From Acheta domesticus (taxonomy: Eukaryota > Arthropoda > Insecta > Orthoptera > Gryllidae): 64,000 nucleotides of DNA. Location: assembly GCA_031308135.1 (NCBI GenBank), contig JAHLJT010000631.1, forward strand, positions 160,122,921 to 160,186,920, written 5' to 3'. The notes beneath the pieces were generated by a model. It was given only the letters and a program-made list of their open reading frames with translations. It searched no databases and had not been told where the DNA came from. Shown piece by piece: positions 26,301 to 33,019 of this stretch (position 1 is its first letter; every line of letters begins with the position of its first letter). Both the position numbers and the translations under genes were made by a program.

Positions 26301-29300
26301 TGTTTTAACCCTGCAGTATTAACGTGACTTTTTGAAACAAAAGTGGTAACGCGGGGTGTCTCCAGACCCCCACACTCTTTTCATGATATATGCGAAATTA
26401 TTAAAAAAATAAATTAATGTAATATTCTTCTTCTATTATTAACAATGTTTTGTATGCAATTAAACCATTTATTAAGAATTTAGTTACTAAACAACTCTGA
26501 GAATTCGTCAGGAAAGCATCTAATGTTTGGAGTTAACTTTTGTACCGGTCTGCGCATGTTGTCACATCCAAGCCCATGGTTTCGTAGCAGAAATTGAAAT
26601 ATTTTCAAATTCAAAGTAAAATGGAAAATTTCAGTGCCCATTTTATCCACATTCCACAATTCAGCAACATTTTGGTGCCCAGATTTCACAGACTCAGCCA
26701 AAATACGTAGCACAATTACTGCCTTCATTTCCTCTTTGTCAGACTTATACGTGCTGCGATCACTTTTATTCCTTTCTAATCCATTTCATTTTTGCTGTTG
26801 GTGGATTCTGTAATTCTCCAAATCAATAAACAAGGAAAACATTATCCTGTTCTTTCGGAATTGCGTGCAGACTGATTTTTTCTAGGGCGGTGAGTAACGA
26901 TATTCTGTTCCCGCTTTCAGCAAAAGTTGACGTATTCTTCCACTCTTTTCTCAACATATAAAGTGACCTAAAATGTTCGTAGTACTTCAATATTAATTTT
27001 TCAGGGGAATCCTAACGTAAAAAATACAGCATGCAATACGTTCCCAAACTAATAGAATATACGAGACTGAAGACACCTTTGCTAACGTAGAAAGTAACGC
27101 GGGGGTCTCTGGGCACCCCAAACAAAACAATAGCTTGCTACACGGATAAAACTCACTAAACTGGCAAACTGAGAGCACATAAAATATCATGATACAAAAA
27201 GAGAAGGGTACGAAAGCAATGGTCAGGGTAGCCAACATGGGAATCACAACAAGCGGGAAGAAAGAATCGTGGGGGTCCCACAGACCCCCGCGTTACCACT
27301 CCCGGGTTAAATGAAGCTCATCGTAATATCAAAATGGCAATAAGACACTCACTTCAATATGTTGTACCTTGGATCTATTTAAAGTGTTGTTGGACAGATT
27401 CGAGGTACGATACTTCCCTAATTATAGTACTATTTGATTTGATGTAATCTATTTACGTTTAGATTTACAACTAAATATGAGTTATCGATGATTTCAAAAT
27501 GTTATTTTTAAAAAAAACAATCTACAGAAACAATTTACAATCTACAGAAACTGAGAAATATTTAACTTTGGCTCATCTCACTTCCATTTCTAGAGTAGTC
27601 GCTCAAATCAAGCTGTTCAGTGACAAAGAAATCAACATCAATAGTAGAAATATTTGGCACAAAGTACATTCAGATTCAATTTGCTCACTATGAATACTGA
27701 TGGAAACCTGAAACATATTTTAAGTGAGTGCCCAATATTTAAAGGGCTTAGAGAACCGTACCAAAATGATGTATTATCCTTTCCAAATTGTGTCATTAAA
27801 CTAAACTCTGAAAGATCTAAAACTCTGTATAATATTATGTCATCAATTCTGAAATTACGAGCATTTATTATCACTGGAGAGTTCTAGCTAAATTCAACAG
27901 GTTGTCTCACTTGACGCAGGTTGTTCTGTATATATTTGTACTATACTGTACATTATATTGACTTAATTATTTTGTATTTTATGTTATTATATTATTTTGT
28001 TATTGTGTTATTATATTATATATATTTGTTGTGTTATTTTGTATTGTATCTTGTACTTACTACTTTATGCTATTAGAGGATATTTGTAATGAAATTGTTC
28101 CTGATAGAGCTGTGAATATACAGAGCAATTTGTAATAGGTTAACCCTGAAAACAAATTACTAAATAAAATTGAAATTGAATTGAAAGTATTGATGTTTAC
28201 CTTGCCCGTACGTATACGAGAAAGTAAAACAAACGAATTTATCTCCACATTCCGCGTGGCATCATATAGAGGCGGATACAAAGTGTTTCATGAGGTTAAT
28301 TTCCATTCGGATTCCCGTAATCGTTTTGAAATAATGTTTCTATTATTAACTTGGAAATTCTAAAAAAATGTACTCTAGTGTATTGCTAATGAGAATACTG
28401 GTTTGATCATGAATTCATATTCAGGGCATTTATAACGCGATCTATTCATGGTAACGTTTTTGAATAAAACTTGAGTAAACGTGTGTAAATAACATTTGCT
28501 CTGTGTGTGGAAGGGTGAGCACGGATTCAGTGCCCCCCATCCCCGCCGCCTTGAATCCGCCCCTGCTATCATACCTCGGTAGCTGCCCAATGCAGGGCAG
28601 TGTGTCCTTCGTCGTCAGTTATGTTGGGGTCGGCATCAGCAGCCAGCAACGCTTTCACGAAGTTCTCTCCTCCTGCTTTCCAACATGCTTCTCTCAGAAG
28701 GGTGTGCTGTTTGAAAACGTGAATGTCACATATAAAATACGTTAATGTTACCAAATAGTTGAACATTTATATTTATATTATAGTTGGATATTTTTTCGTA
28801 AGTCAGTTAGTTCCAACAAATATCGAGTTTGAGAACTTTGTTATTAGCAGCAAGTCATTTAGTTTTATTGATATAAAGATTATGATTAAACGGCCGAAAT
28901 ATGTAAATAAATTAATTTTTCATAATACTGGGTGAGTCACGTAACTTTAGCACCTCCTGTAACTTTTGAACGGTTGAAGTTATTGCAATGCAGTTTTCAC
29001 GGAAGTGCATGAGGGAAAGGGGCTAATTGATACGTGCATTAATTTCTATTTTATCACTTGTATTTTACGAGATTTTTTAGGTAACTTTGTTTTTTCAAAT
29101 AGAAGTATACATATTTTTTCAGTCCACCATGACGAGCGTAAAAAGACGAATCCAATGATTGATATTGTTATATGTTAGATAAGCATTTTTTTGATTAATT
29201 TTGATTTTTGCGACTGGGGTTTAACGGACGTTTTGACTAGTCCACCACACAAGGTCACGTAGCGCTCCACCAGCACACGTGCGCCCGGCGAAGGCAAGGG

Positions 29301-31419
29301 AAGGGGAGGGATCTTATTTGAAAATACGAAACATAGTATTCAAAATATTCACAAAACCATTGCAGTTTTTTCCTGAACTGTGCTTTCCATCCTTCCGCAT
29401 TTTCAGATTTTCGTCTTGAAGGAATTAAAGGATGGAAAAGAAGGATTTGTCATAAGTTTGTACTGTAATAAAATTGTTTATAACTTCAACTCCATTTAAT
29501 GGGATTTCATAAGATACGTAGTAATGGGATCTTGAAACAAAGCACAATAAGAATAAATAATTAAAACTGTACAAAAATATATTGTATATTTTGAGCAAAC
29601 AATTTCAATGTTAATACGAATATAATAATAACTTAGGGATAGAAATAATCTTATTTCAATAAATACTACTTAAGACAAATCCATATTTTCAATCCCTAAG
29701 AAACCCAAATTACTGAAAATGGATTAAGATGAAAAGGAGAGTTCAGGAAAAAATGCAACAGTTTTGTGAATATTTTTCGTATCCTCAAGTACTTAAATCC
29801 CTTCCCTTCCCCGACCCCGCGTTTGCTGGGGGGAGCGCTGCGTGACCTTGTGGGGCTGACAGTTGCAATGAAAATATCCGTTAAACACTAGTCGCAAAAA
29901 AATCACAATTACTAAAAAAAATGCTTATCTAACATATGACAAGATTTATATCTTTGGATTCGTCTTTTTACGCTTGTCATGATAGACTGAAAAAATATGT
30001 ATAGTCCCATTTGAAAAAACAAAGTTACCTCAAATATCTCGTAAAATAAAAGTGATATAAGAGAAATCAATACACATATCAATTAGCCCCATTTTCTCAT
30101 TCACTTCCGTGAAAACTGCATTGCAATATCTTCAACCGTTCAAAACTTACAGGAGGTGCTAAAGTTACGTGACTCACCCTGTATATTTATTTAGGTTTAT
30201 GAACAAAATTAAGTTTGCAGTGTGAATTGCAACGTAGGTTTGTTTCTGTGGCGGGATAAATATCCCGGAAAAAAATTTGTTTGATCATCAAGAATTTTAC
30301 GAATATGATAACTGTATCTATGGAATAAACTTAAATACGAGAACCATAATCTCGAAAGTCTTTCACCAATGTTGTTTCCTTGGAAAAAATTAGTTAAAAA
30401 AGTATCGACGTCCGTTAATTTGATCTTCGCCATGTCGCTCACTTTCAAGAACTAGGTAGAAATATACTTTATTTGATATAGTAGTGCAGATGCTAATAAT
30501 TACTCACGCCAAAGAGGAAGTAACGAAAAAATTTGTGAACAATAATAGTGTGGTAATATTCCGTGAGCAAATGGCATACCTGATTTTCATATTTGTAGTC
30601 AATATTCACATCTTTCTTCAAGAGAGCAGTAAATGTTGCAAAATCATCGTTCCAAATGGCTTCTAGCAGTTGTCTCTGGGCATTCTCGTTTAATCGTCGT
30701 TTTCTCGCAGTCGTATCCTCTACTCTCACTTCTGGGCATATTTCAATGTCCACGGAGCTTTCTGAAACATAAATGTATTGTTTTACAGTGTTCAATGCAA
30801 GCTATTTGCCCATTAACACCACCGACCAGAGAAAAATTTGACCTTAGCATGAGGCAAATTTAATTTATTAAAATTAAAGAGATGGGGTTATTTTAGATTA
30901 TATTTATTTATTTATTGGACTTTCAATAATTTCTCGCTTCCTAATACACAGAAATACACGGAAAATAGTTAAGTAATACACAGAAAATGTTGGATGTATT
31001 CCTAAACTAAGTACTTTTATTCTTCGTATCTGATATTAAGAGAAAAAATTTCAAACGAAGCAAAATGAATACAAAAACACTCTCAAATAATTAATTTTAT
31101 AACTTCCTATTGTTTTTAAGTTATTTGAACAAAAAATCTATAATATTGAAGAACTTCAGTAATGAACATTATAATTATTTCATAATTTTGACTCAAAAGA
31201 ATTAATGACACTTGAAAGAGAACGTTTCCTCAATTTATGCTAAACAAATAACGGCCTTTACTGTTAATCATTGATAGTGAATTGCGAAACAATAACAGAC
31301 AAATGAAAGAAATTAGTATTGAAAAAAATGAAGAAGTGACAGGCGTCATGTACTTTCGCATTTCCCTCATTATACTTACCTTCATGACGTTGAAATGGAG
31401 ATTTCCATTTGAGCCTCAT
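1..31419 (-). CDS. Gene L: painless-like TRPA channel, 8 exons, 3' end off window
   Basis: Assembled from eight minus-strand exons: 31419-31380, 30761-30580, 28706-28575, 22425-22167, 20733-20505, 11888-11618, 4340-3996 and 739-1. Every intron starts GT and ends AG, and every junction phase agrees. The predicted product, about 730 residues up to the window edge, has ankyrin-repeat-like segments followed by S1-S4 and the start of S5. Exon 8 contains the painless-type motif LRELLQHPVIRSFLDLKW just before S1 and GRMPVLSIQLEVLKKV after S4, closely matching gene R and, from memory, Drosophila painless. TRPA channels act as tetramers in the plasma membrane of sensory neurons. Frame breaks in exons 4 and 5 mean the sequence as given would not yield full-length protein. 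Family assignment is firm; painless orthology rather than another TRPA subgroup is likely but unproven. Confidence 0.88.
740..2112. other. Gene L intron 7, proximal part
   Basis: AT-rich intron sequence without a supportable gene. It holds a tRNA-like SINE segment (1700-1760) and a short copy of the CTAGTGGTGC dispersed repeat (1605-1660). The branch-point side of the intron ends in a 17-base poly-T tract at 748-764 (minus strand) just before exon 8. Confidence 0.6.
1700..1760 (-). repeat. tRNA-derived SINE head
   Basis: On the minus strand TGGTGTAACGG matches a pol III A box and GTTCGAGTCAC a B box, 33 bases apart, in a 61-base tRNA-like stretch. The acceptor stem is not complete, so this is a SINE head or tRNA pseudogene rather than a working tRNA. 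It lies in gene L intron 7. Confidence 0.55.
2113..3057. mobile_element. Tigger/pogo-like (Tc1-mariner superfamily) deletion derivative
   Basis: The ends are inverted repeats: AGTATTCCCTCAACATCCGC on the left and, on the minus strand at the right, CAGTAATCCCTCAACATTCG. Both are flanked by TA, as expected for this superfamily. CGCGAAT motifs recur inside each end, typical of Tigger termini. At about 945 bp it is too short for a full transposase; a short plus-strand stretch at 2500-2640 (EELREIISEDNLLDGIDEV) could be a transposase remnant. Assignment rests on remembered Tigger ends. Confidence 0.65.
3176..3735. repeat. Imperfect direct repeat pair
   Basis: Segments 3176-3300 and 3609-3735 share an ordered series of matches: CTTTTAAGC, AGTTGCTCTAGT, GCAG, AACTC, CTTACA, GGAGTA and GAATTCCG. 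They lie about 430 bases apart in gene L intron 7. This could be a repeat pair from a decayed element. No coding content is visible. Confidence 0.45.
3806..3990. repeat. Polypyrimidine/polypurine tract beside gene L exon 7 donor
   Basis: About 185 bases of almost pure C/T on the plus strand (G/A in the gene L transcript), built from CTCTCCT, CTTTCT and similar units. In the transcript it starts within about 10-15 nt of the 5' splice site of exon 7. Open reading frames across it are low-complexity Arg/Glu runs and not genes. Such mirror-like purine tracts can form triplex DNA, and GA-rich RNA can bind splicing factors; neither is shown here. Confidence 0.8.
3996..4340 (-). CDS. Gene L exon 7 (last ankyrin repeats)
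   Basis: The acceptor is GAACGAGTAG|GACGAG and the donor CAG|GTGGGC. The 115 codons are phase 0 at both ends. The order is DEELEMQKCVNLVLG, a Gly6 run with an acidic linker, then LDAQDESGDTALHDAAHYC, LLRSGASVLVRNRDRRTPLD and LFLDEHVRGSGQPRSEDYQ. It aligns throughout with gene R exon 5. The exon is strikingly GC-rich beside its AT-rich neighbours. In the transcript the donor is followed almost at once by a GA-rich tract of about 180 nt. Confidence 0.9.
4395..4480. repeat. Dispersed repeat, ACTAGTGG / CACAGACTTTC family
   Basis: The core GTCAAACTAGTGGT and GGCACAGACTTTCTCG recurs at 9665-9790, in shorter form at 1605-1660 (ACTAGTGGTGCTAAACAGCA) and at 35040-35095 (ATGGTGCTAAAATGGCACAG). The last copy lies outside gene L in the intergenic region. 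There is no coding capacity and the class is unknown. Confidence 0.6.
5505..5700. repeat. Unclassified GC-rich repeat-like block
   Basis: It starts GGGTTTTCCATTCACCGCAC and contains several GTGCGCACC/GCGCACCAGTGCG inverted motifs. The TTCCATTCA start resembles some PIF/Harbinger-type ends, but I see no matching right end or TWA duplication, so this is only a suggestion. Confidence 0.3.
6650..6845 (+). repeat. Dispersed repeat, copy 1
   Basis: A stretch with CTCGTCCTAAACGGCAATTT, TTTTAAGAAAATGGCGTTTA and TTTTTGAGTTTTC is found again in inverted orientation at 32165-32400. The two copies are about 25 kb apart on opposite sides of most of gene L. No ends or target duplication are clear. Confidence 0.6.
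6862..6949. repeat. Compound microsatellite
   Basis: Alternating TATA, CATA and (AC)n blocks ending in about eleven TA units. It lies in a gene L intron, and open frames across it are artefacts. Confidence 0.9.
7770..9407. mobile_element. LTR-like unit 1 (probable solo LTR)
   Basis: A 1.64-kb unit starts TGTGATGAACC and ends GGTATGCGTCA, with TA microsatellite on both sides. The first 30 bases fold on themselves (GATGAACCT / AGGTTCGTC). It has a TATA-like GGCATAAAACGCGG near 7980, three tandem copies of a roughly 33-base unit (TCTCTTTAGCTTTCGTCAGT) at 8007-8100, and AAATAAATATAAAA near the end, as expected for promoter and polyadenylation signals of an LTR. No pol or gag coding remains and no exact target duplication is visible. 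It shares CAAAGATCCC and GCCCTG motifs near its 3' end with unit 2. Confidence 0.55.
9420..11610. other. Gene L intron 6, proximal part
   Basis: AT-rich with no supportable gene. It holds one dispersed-repeat copy (9665-9790) and a short tandem duplication of a CCTGATACGTGACT unit at 10388-10420. The rest shows no structure I can name. Confidence 0.55.
11618..11888 (-). CDS. Gene L exon 6 (ankyrin repeats)
   Basis: The acceptor is ACATTATGCAG|GCACGG and the donor CGG|GTAAAT. One base completes Trp from exon 5; 90 codons follow, ending in phase 0 (KQCTTR). It contains HGEPYYCTALELACRRKDLQ, parallel to YDDPYYCTCLELACRINGCE in gene R exon 4, then IPLLHQAMANANLDALKVM and KHTVLHIAAHKQ, an ankyrin signature. 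Gene R has an intron after the equivalent of ALK that is absent here. The whole exon is open. Confidence 0.88.
12724..12761. repeat. Perfect 38-bp palindrome
   Basis: TAGAGAGGTTCTAGTGTGT is followed without spacer by its exact reverse complement. A (TG)n and ATGT microsatellite follows directly, then LTR-like unit 2. It could be the end of an element or a palindromic expansion; there are no coding implications. Confidence 0.9.
12797..14224. mobile_element. LTR-like unit 2
   Basis: It starts TGTAGCATTTGCCACA inside an ATGT microsatellite and ends near GGCAGGCGTGTTAGAG, where ATGT/TA repeats resume. Like unit 1 it has an AATAAATTTAAGAAAATA-type A-rich signal at 13763 and a CAAAAGATCCCGCCCTGTGA block at 14081. 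That matches CAAAGATCCCACTGCCCTGA at 9263, so the two share a family. The right boundary is uncertain. It lies in gene L intron 5. Confidence 0.45.
14252..15617. mobile_element. LTR-like unit 3
   Basis: A 1.37-kb block runs from TGTGGCGTCACTGC to GCGAGAGCGTCACA, with TG...CA ends and TA-repeat flanks. It includes a (TG)n run at 15111-15140. No conserved coding is visible. The evidence is positional: it fills the space between two TA tracts in the same manner as units 1, 2 and 4. Confidence 0.35.
15613..15646. repeat. Perfect (TA)n palindrome at unit 3/unit 4 junction
   Basis: TCACAA, then (TA)n, then TTGTGA form a 34-bp perfect palindrome joining the end of one LTR-like unit to the start of the next. 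Confidence 0.85.
15642..17095. mobile_element. LTR-like unit 4 with duplicated 3' end
   Basis: A 1.45-kb block starts TGTGATGGAACTG, close to TGTGATGAACC of unit 1, and ends CCGACACATCGCA before a TA microsatellite. Its last 310 bases are two diverged copies of a 158-base segment; CCGGTAATTTGGCGTGACGC is at 16881 and again at 17039, and CGACGCATCGC / CGACACATCGC closes each copy. No coding capacity is seen. It is probably an LTR or non-autonomous element. Confidence 0.5.
17130..20390 (+). mobile_element. RTE-like non-LTR retrotransposon, decayed but near full length
   Basis: A 5' leader of about 450 bases starts after a TA tract. The endonuclease-reverse transcriptase reading frame follows from about 17.58 to 20.28 kb, then almost no 3' UTR and a simple-repeat tail (TA)n(TG)n at 20309-20388. 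A single EN-RT protein and a microsatellite 3' tail fit the RTE clade; other LINE clades are possible. It sits in gene L intron 5 in opposite orientation to the gene. Several frame breaks and stops show it is inactive. Confidence 0.75.
17582..20282 (+). pseudogene. LINE endonuclease-reverse transcriptase, broken
   Basis: The apurinic-like endonuclease domain begins NIATWNVRGLG (17609), followed by VITETKKKLKG, then GDFNARVG (about 18020, after a frame break) and TDHYLVIAKF (18296). The reverse transcriptase includes FKKGDRKNPENYRGI (19143), TGFRKGRSTTDN (19279), RQGCSMSPTLFNIYVNDI (19556) and the catalytic LLYADDAVII (19674). The tail has FLRRTKGCILEDQIRNEEI and GRPTKRWKD. Frame changes occur near 18010, 18060, 19230, 19365 and 19648, and a TGA interrupts at 18490. 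The intact element would nick DNA and copy its RNA into the nucleus; this copy cannot. Confidence 0.85.
20505..20733 (-). CDS. Gene L exon 5 (ankyrin linker region, frame breaks)
   Basis: The acceptor is TGTACGCAG|GTGATG and the donor AAATG|GTAAGT. Homology starts as VMLRYGHRSP in one frame, matching VMLKQSKHKL of gene R, then moves to LNVDVWHVRNGSTMRK in another across a CCC run near 20706. The second frame is open to the donor and joins exon 6 in phase (TG|G, Trp). Inside it, a short stretch reads VIKTKFPKLK in the first frame, resembling FILKRFFDLK of gene R and FPELK of Drosophila painless. That suggests a further +1/-1 pair near 20656 and 20615. The end, NPDLEIFRTALPKDIDKW, matches RRLDLFKEILQARDAD of gene R. 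Confidence 0.75.
20734..22166. other. Gene L intron 4
   Basis: AT-rich and mostly featureless. It contains an impure GA microsatellite at 21940-22075, which is CT-rich in the gene L transcript. I see no exon or element ends. Confidence 0.6.
21940..22075. repeat. Impure (GA)n tract
   Basis: GAGA-rich stretch with scattered substitutions, about 135 bases, in gene L intron 4. Confidence 0.85.
22167..22425 (-). CDS. Gene L exon 4 (ankyrin region, frame break)
   Basis: The acceptor is TATGTACAG|AGAAAC and the donor AAG|GTAAGC. The 5' part reads RNDKCMQLLLADSRTIANV and later LEYSPLHCATLAFWDN. The 3' part reads MRALMRDASQMLMERQ and later LEVNRPDKFGDSAVWNALQH, which aligns with VNRPDCFGMTPIMYAVELY in gene R exon 3. 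The two parts are in different frames: one extra base lies somewhere around 22308-22350. Continuing in the first frame meets a stop about 70 bases later. The 259-nt length equals that of gene R exon 2, probably by chance. The exon itself is certain; intactness is not. Confidence 0.8.
22426..25090. other. Gene L intron 3, distal part
   Basis: Mainly AT-rich with no firm gene. A Gly/Ser-rich minus-strand stretch (SKGAGGSSRSGGTNGG then SSNIGSGDGSED and a stop) at about 23185-23275 is either a low-complexity accident or a fragment of an inserted coding sequence. A loose GCATAG/AAATCAT cryptic repeat is at 24810-24900. The GC-richer block 24450-24720 is unclassified. Confidence 0.45.
25100..25262 (-). 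repeat. Possible tRNA-related SINE fragment
   Basis: The minus strand contains GCGGGTTCGAGTCCTG, a good B box, followed by about 140 bases of moderately GC-rich body. The A box is missing or eroded, so this is a 5'-truncated or decayed copy. Confidence 0.4.
25421..25749 (+). pseudogene. Ulp1/C48-like cysteine protease fragment
   Basis: Reading from about 25576, AAIKICKTVHIPYGGNT is followed by LSHWVLGIFEREYNILSCCD, then SLVCPKPETVRTYLNK and a stop. The pattern H-W-V-L-x-I with CCDSL about 18 residues later resembles the His and Asp block of Ulp1-type SUMO proteases, which also occur in several DNA transposons. A preceding frame (VPLENNAQEQLTYDLFVHIS) may be the upstream part after a frame break. 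The catalytic Cys is not seen. Host gene fragment or transposon cargo cannot be told apart here. Confidence 0.4.
26309..27306 (-). mobile_element. piggyBac-like element, internally deleted
   Basis: Both sides carry TTAA (26305-26308 and 27307-27310), the exact piggyBac target. The left end is CCCTGCAGTATTAACGTG and the right end CGTTACCACTCCCGGG. Subterminal GTGGTAACGCGGGG / CCCCCGCGTTACCAC are inverted, and GACCCCC motifs recur. The 998-bp length is well below an autonomous copy. A transposase fragment lies inside on the minus strand. It is in gene L intron 3. Confidence 0.8.
26480..26728 (-). pseudogene. piggyBac transposase N-terminal fragment
   Basis: It reads HQNVAELWNVDKMGTEIFHF, then LNLKIFQFLLRNHGLGCDNM and KLTPNIRCFPDEFSELF. 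This follows the family layout: LW-x-G-x-x-IF, then a FxxLLRxLRFDD-like segment, then KLxPIRxVxDxF. None of the catalytic Asp residues is present. It is a relic only. Confidence 0.7.
27590..28182 (+). pseudogene. 5'-truncated LINE 3' end
   Basis: DGNLKHILSECPIFKGLREP at 27695-27754 is the C-terminal zinc-knuckle-type region found after reverse transcriptase in many insect LINEs, with ICSLC in another frame just before it. A stop at 27885 is followed by an AT-rich 3' UTR and the tail AAATTGAAATTGAATTGAAA at 28160-28180. The clade is unclear. Confidence 0.6.
28575..28706 (-). CDS. Gene L exon 3 (ankyrin repeat)
   Basis: The acceptor is TTTTCAAACAG|CACACC and the donor GAG|GTATGA. It is exactly 44 codons, phase 0 at both ends. 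It reads HTLLREACWKAGGENFVKAL and continues into DADPNITDDEGHTALHWAA, a classic ankyrin signature (D/N-x-x-G-x-T-A-L-H-x-A-A). The matching segment of gene R lies within exon 2 (TTLLCHACSEAARDEYVRAL). The downstream intron holds piggyBac, LINE and Ulp1-like remnants. Confidence 0.88.
28928..30181. mobile_element. Fold-back element with very long inverted repeats
   Basis: The left end is CTGGGTGAGTCACGTAACTT and the right end, read on the minus strand, CAGGGTGAGTCACGTAACTT; TA flanks both. The arms stay alignable for about 450-490 bases each (28928 to about 29420, and about 29715 to 30181), including CGTAAAAAGACGAATCC, AAAAATATTCACAAAAC-like and TTTTTTCCTGAACT blocks. The AT-rich centre of about 300 bases has no coding. 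A TA-target non-autonomous DNA transposon is the likely class. It lies in gene L intron 2. Confidence 0.8.
30580..30761 (-). CDS. Gene L exon 2 (N-terminal region)
   Basis: The acceptor is TTTCAG|AAAGC and the donor CAG|GTATGC. The 182 nt give about 60 codons: an acidic and basic leader (VRVEDTTARKRRLNENAQ) followed by QLLEAIWNDDFATFTALLKK, a helix pair resembling the first ankyrin-type unit. It aligns with PLLVQLFKAYRRRQLDFFRK in gene R exon 1. The exon ends in phase 0 after ENQ. Base composition is AT-leaning like the flanking introns, unlike the GC-rich equivalent exon of gene R. Confidence 0.82.
30762..31379. other. Gene L intron 1
   Basis: AT-rich intron between exons 1 and 2 with ATTTATTTATT-type runs near 30900. 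No repeats or genes are recognised. Confidence 0.6.
31380..31419 (-). CDS. Gene L exon 1 (putative start)
   Basis: The first ATG in frame (31419) is followed by 13 codons, MRLKWKSPFQRHE, and a textbook donor, G|GTAAGTAT. One leftover G joins AA from exon 2 to give a Glu codon, so the phase fits exactly. The ATG has A at -3. The frame is closed upstream by a TGA, so translation must start here unless AACTAGCAG|AATGAGG is an acceptor and a further 5' exon exists. A separate 78-codon reading frame (31660-31424) ends four bases before this ATG and could be an upstream ORF. The 5' UTR and promoter are not identified. Confidence 0.55.
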
Positions 31420-32639
31420 TCTGCTAGTTTTCAATCTCGAAAACGTTGAGCAGAACTGCCACAAGCATCACCATATCGTGGGGCACTGGAAGGAACGGAA
31501 CCCTGTTTCCTTTCCCCTGCGTGCCACAACGCTTTTTATCAGCTAACATCCTTGTTGGTTTTGCCACATTATATATATCATCTGGGTATTTCTGACGGTT
31601 TTTCCAACTTTCCTCATCATATTTTTCTTTGTTTAACGACATAGAGATTTCATAATCCATACATGTATTTCGTTGAATCTACACCTGTCAACGATTTATT
31701 TAGCTTTGGCTAGTGGAAGTAACACAGAATAAATCTATCCTTTTATTGCTCTTGGCCTCTTTTGTTCTGAATAAAGACTCATATTCATGATATATAGTGG
31801 GTAAAGAAAATGTAGTTGACTTCATATAAGGAAATAGAATCAGACACAGTTTGGGGTAGATTTATTTTGAAGTGAAAACACTCCGACTTGAAACAAAAGT
31901 TTCTAGAGAACTCAACCGTTTTCTGTGAAAACTAGCTCAAAATTCCGCATTTTCAGAAACACTCAAACGTCATTTTCTGATACATGGGTCCAAATTTTTT
32001 CTTCAAACTTTTCAAAGGGATAATGCTAATTGCACTCTTGAATATGGCGTAAAGTTAGATTTGTGGTATTTTTTGTTTTTCAAAAATTACGCAATTTATT
32101 TTTTTTTTGAAAGATTTCTTACGCTTTTAATTTGCCCATTACTAGCAATTTGTAAACACTGTTGTATTTGTAAGTGTAAGTGCTTCGAATGACTTCAAAT
32201 GACTTTAAATTATGTTTTTCGAAAACTCAAAAGTTTTCTGTGAAAAATAGCTTTAAATTTCGCTCTTTAGTAGCACTTAAACGCCATTTTCTTAAAAACA
32301 GCTTCAAATTTTTCAGTGAAAATTGTCTTTAGGACGATGTTTTACTGTTATTTAATATTTTTAAAATAATATTTTACTATTAGTGTCAAAGAATACAAAA
32401 AAAAACTTTAACAATTTCACAAAACTCTTGCAATGTTGCGAAACACAAAATTAAAGGCACACACTGACCAAGCGATGCTACCTGACTAACACAGAAAAGA
32501 AAAACCAAATGAATGTAACATTGAAAGGTTACGAGGCACACATGGCTGGGTTGTCGAACCACATCACTGTCACAGCACCACAGCTCCTACAAATTACCCA
32601 GCTGTCTAGTAGAGGGTCTCAAATGCAGAAAGCGTGAAA
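31420..32639. other. Upstream region of gene L
   Basis: It contains a 78-codon minus-strand frame ending just before the gene L ATG (31660-31424), possibly 5' UTR. Beyond that are AT-rich sequence and dispersed-repeat copy 2. No convincing TATA or initiator is seen. Confidence 0.4.
32165..32400 (-). repeat. Dispersed repeat, copy 2 (inverted)
   Basis: The minus-strand sequence carries CATCGTCCTAAAGACAATTT, TTTTTAAGAAAATGGCGTTT and CTTTTGAGTTTTCG, matching 6650-6845. A weaker related stretch lies at 31905-31990. Confidence 0.6.
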
Positions 32640-32960
32640 AATGCCCTTCACCGCCGTGGATGCTTCATGCTCCCAATCCACCATAGGCTCCTTCCGCTTG
32701 GCCCACACTCCACCAGCTTTGTCGCCCGCTGTCCACTCGTGTTCTGGCGCTGCCCCGGGTTCAGACCCCGGGCAGGGCGCAGGGGGGCGGGCAGCCGGCT
32801 AGCTGGCGGCGGGGGGGCGGACGCAGGCGGGGGAGAGATAGGGGCGGCCACGGCGCGATGGTGTTGGTGGCGGCGATGACGGTGGCGATGTAGTGAACGT
32901 CACCGGTGTCGGCGGCGAGGGTAGCTGATTGCAACCTGGCCGGGCGGCGGAAGAACTGTC
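32640..32960. promoter_or_regulatory. GC-rich CpG-dense block in divergent intergenic region
   Basis: About 320 bases are sharply GC-rich in an AT-rich setting, with CCCGGGTTCAGACCCCGGGC, G-runs and GCGGCG/GTGGCG repeats. Its place about 1.2 kb upstream of gene L and 5.3 kb upstream of gene R makes a promoter or non-coding first exon possible. A GC-rich repeat is equally possible. There is no direct regulatory motif. Confidence 0.3.
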
Positions 32961-33019
32961 ACATGCTTCAAGGCGCGAGGAAACAAAGATTCAATTAATG
33001 TTTTCATTCCATTTCATTG

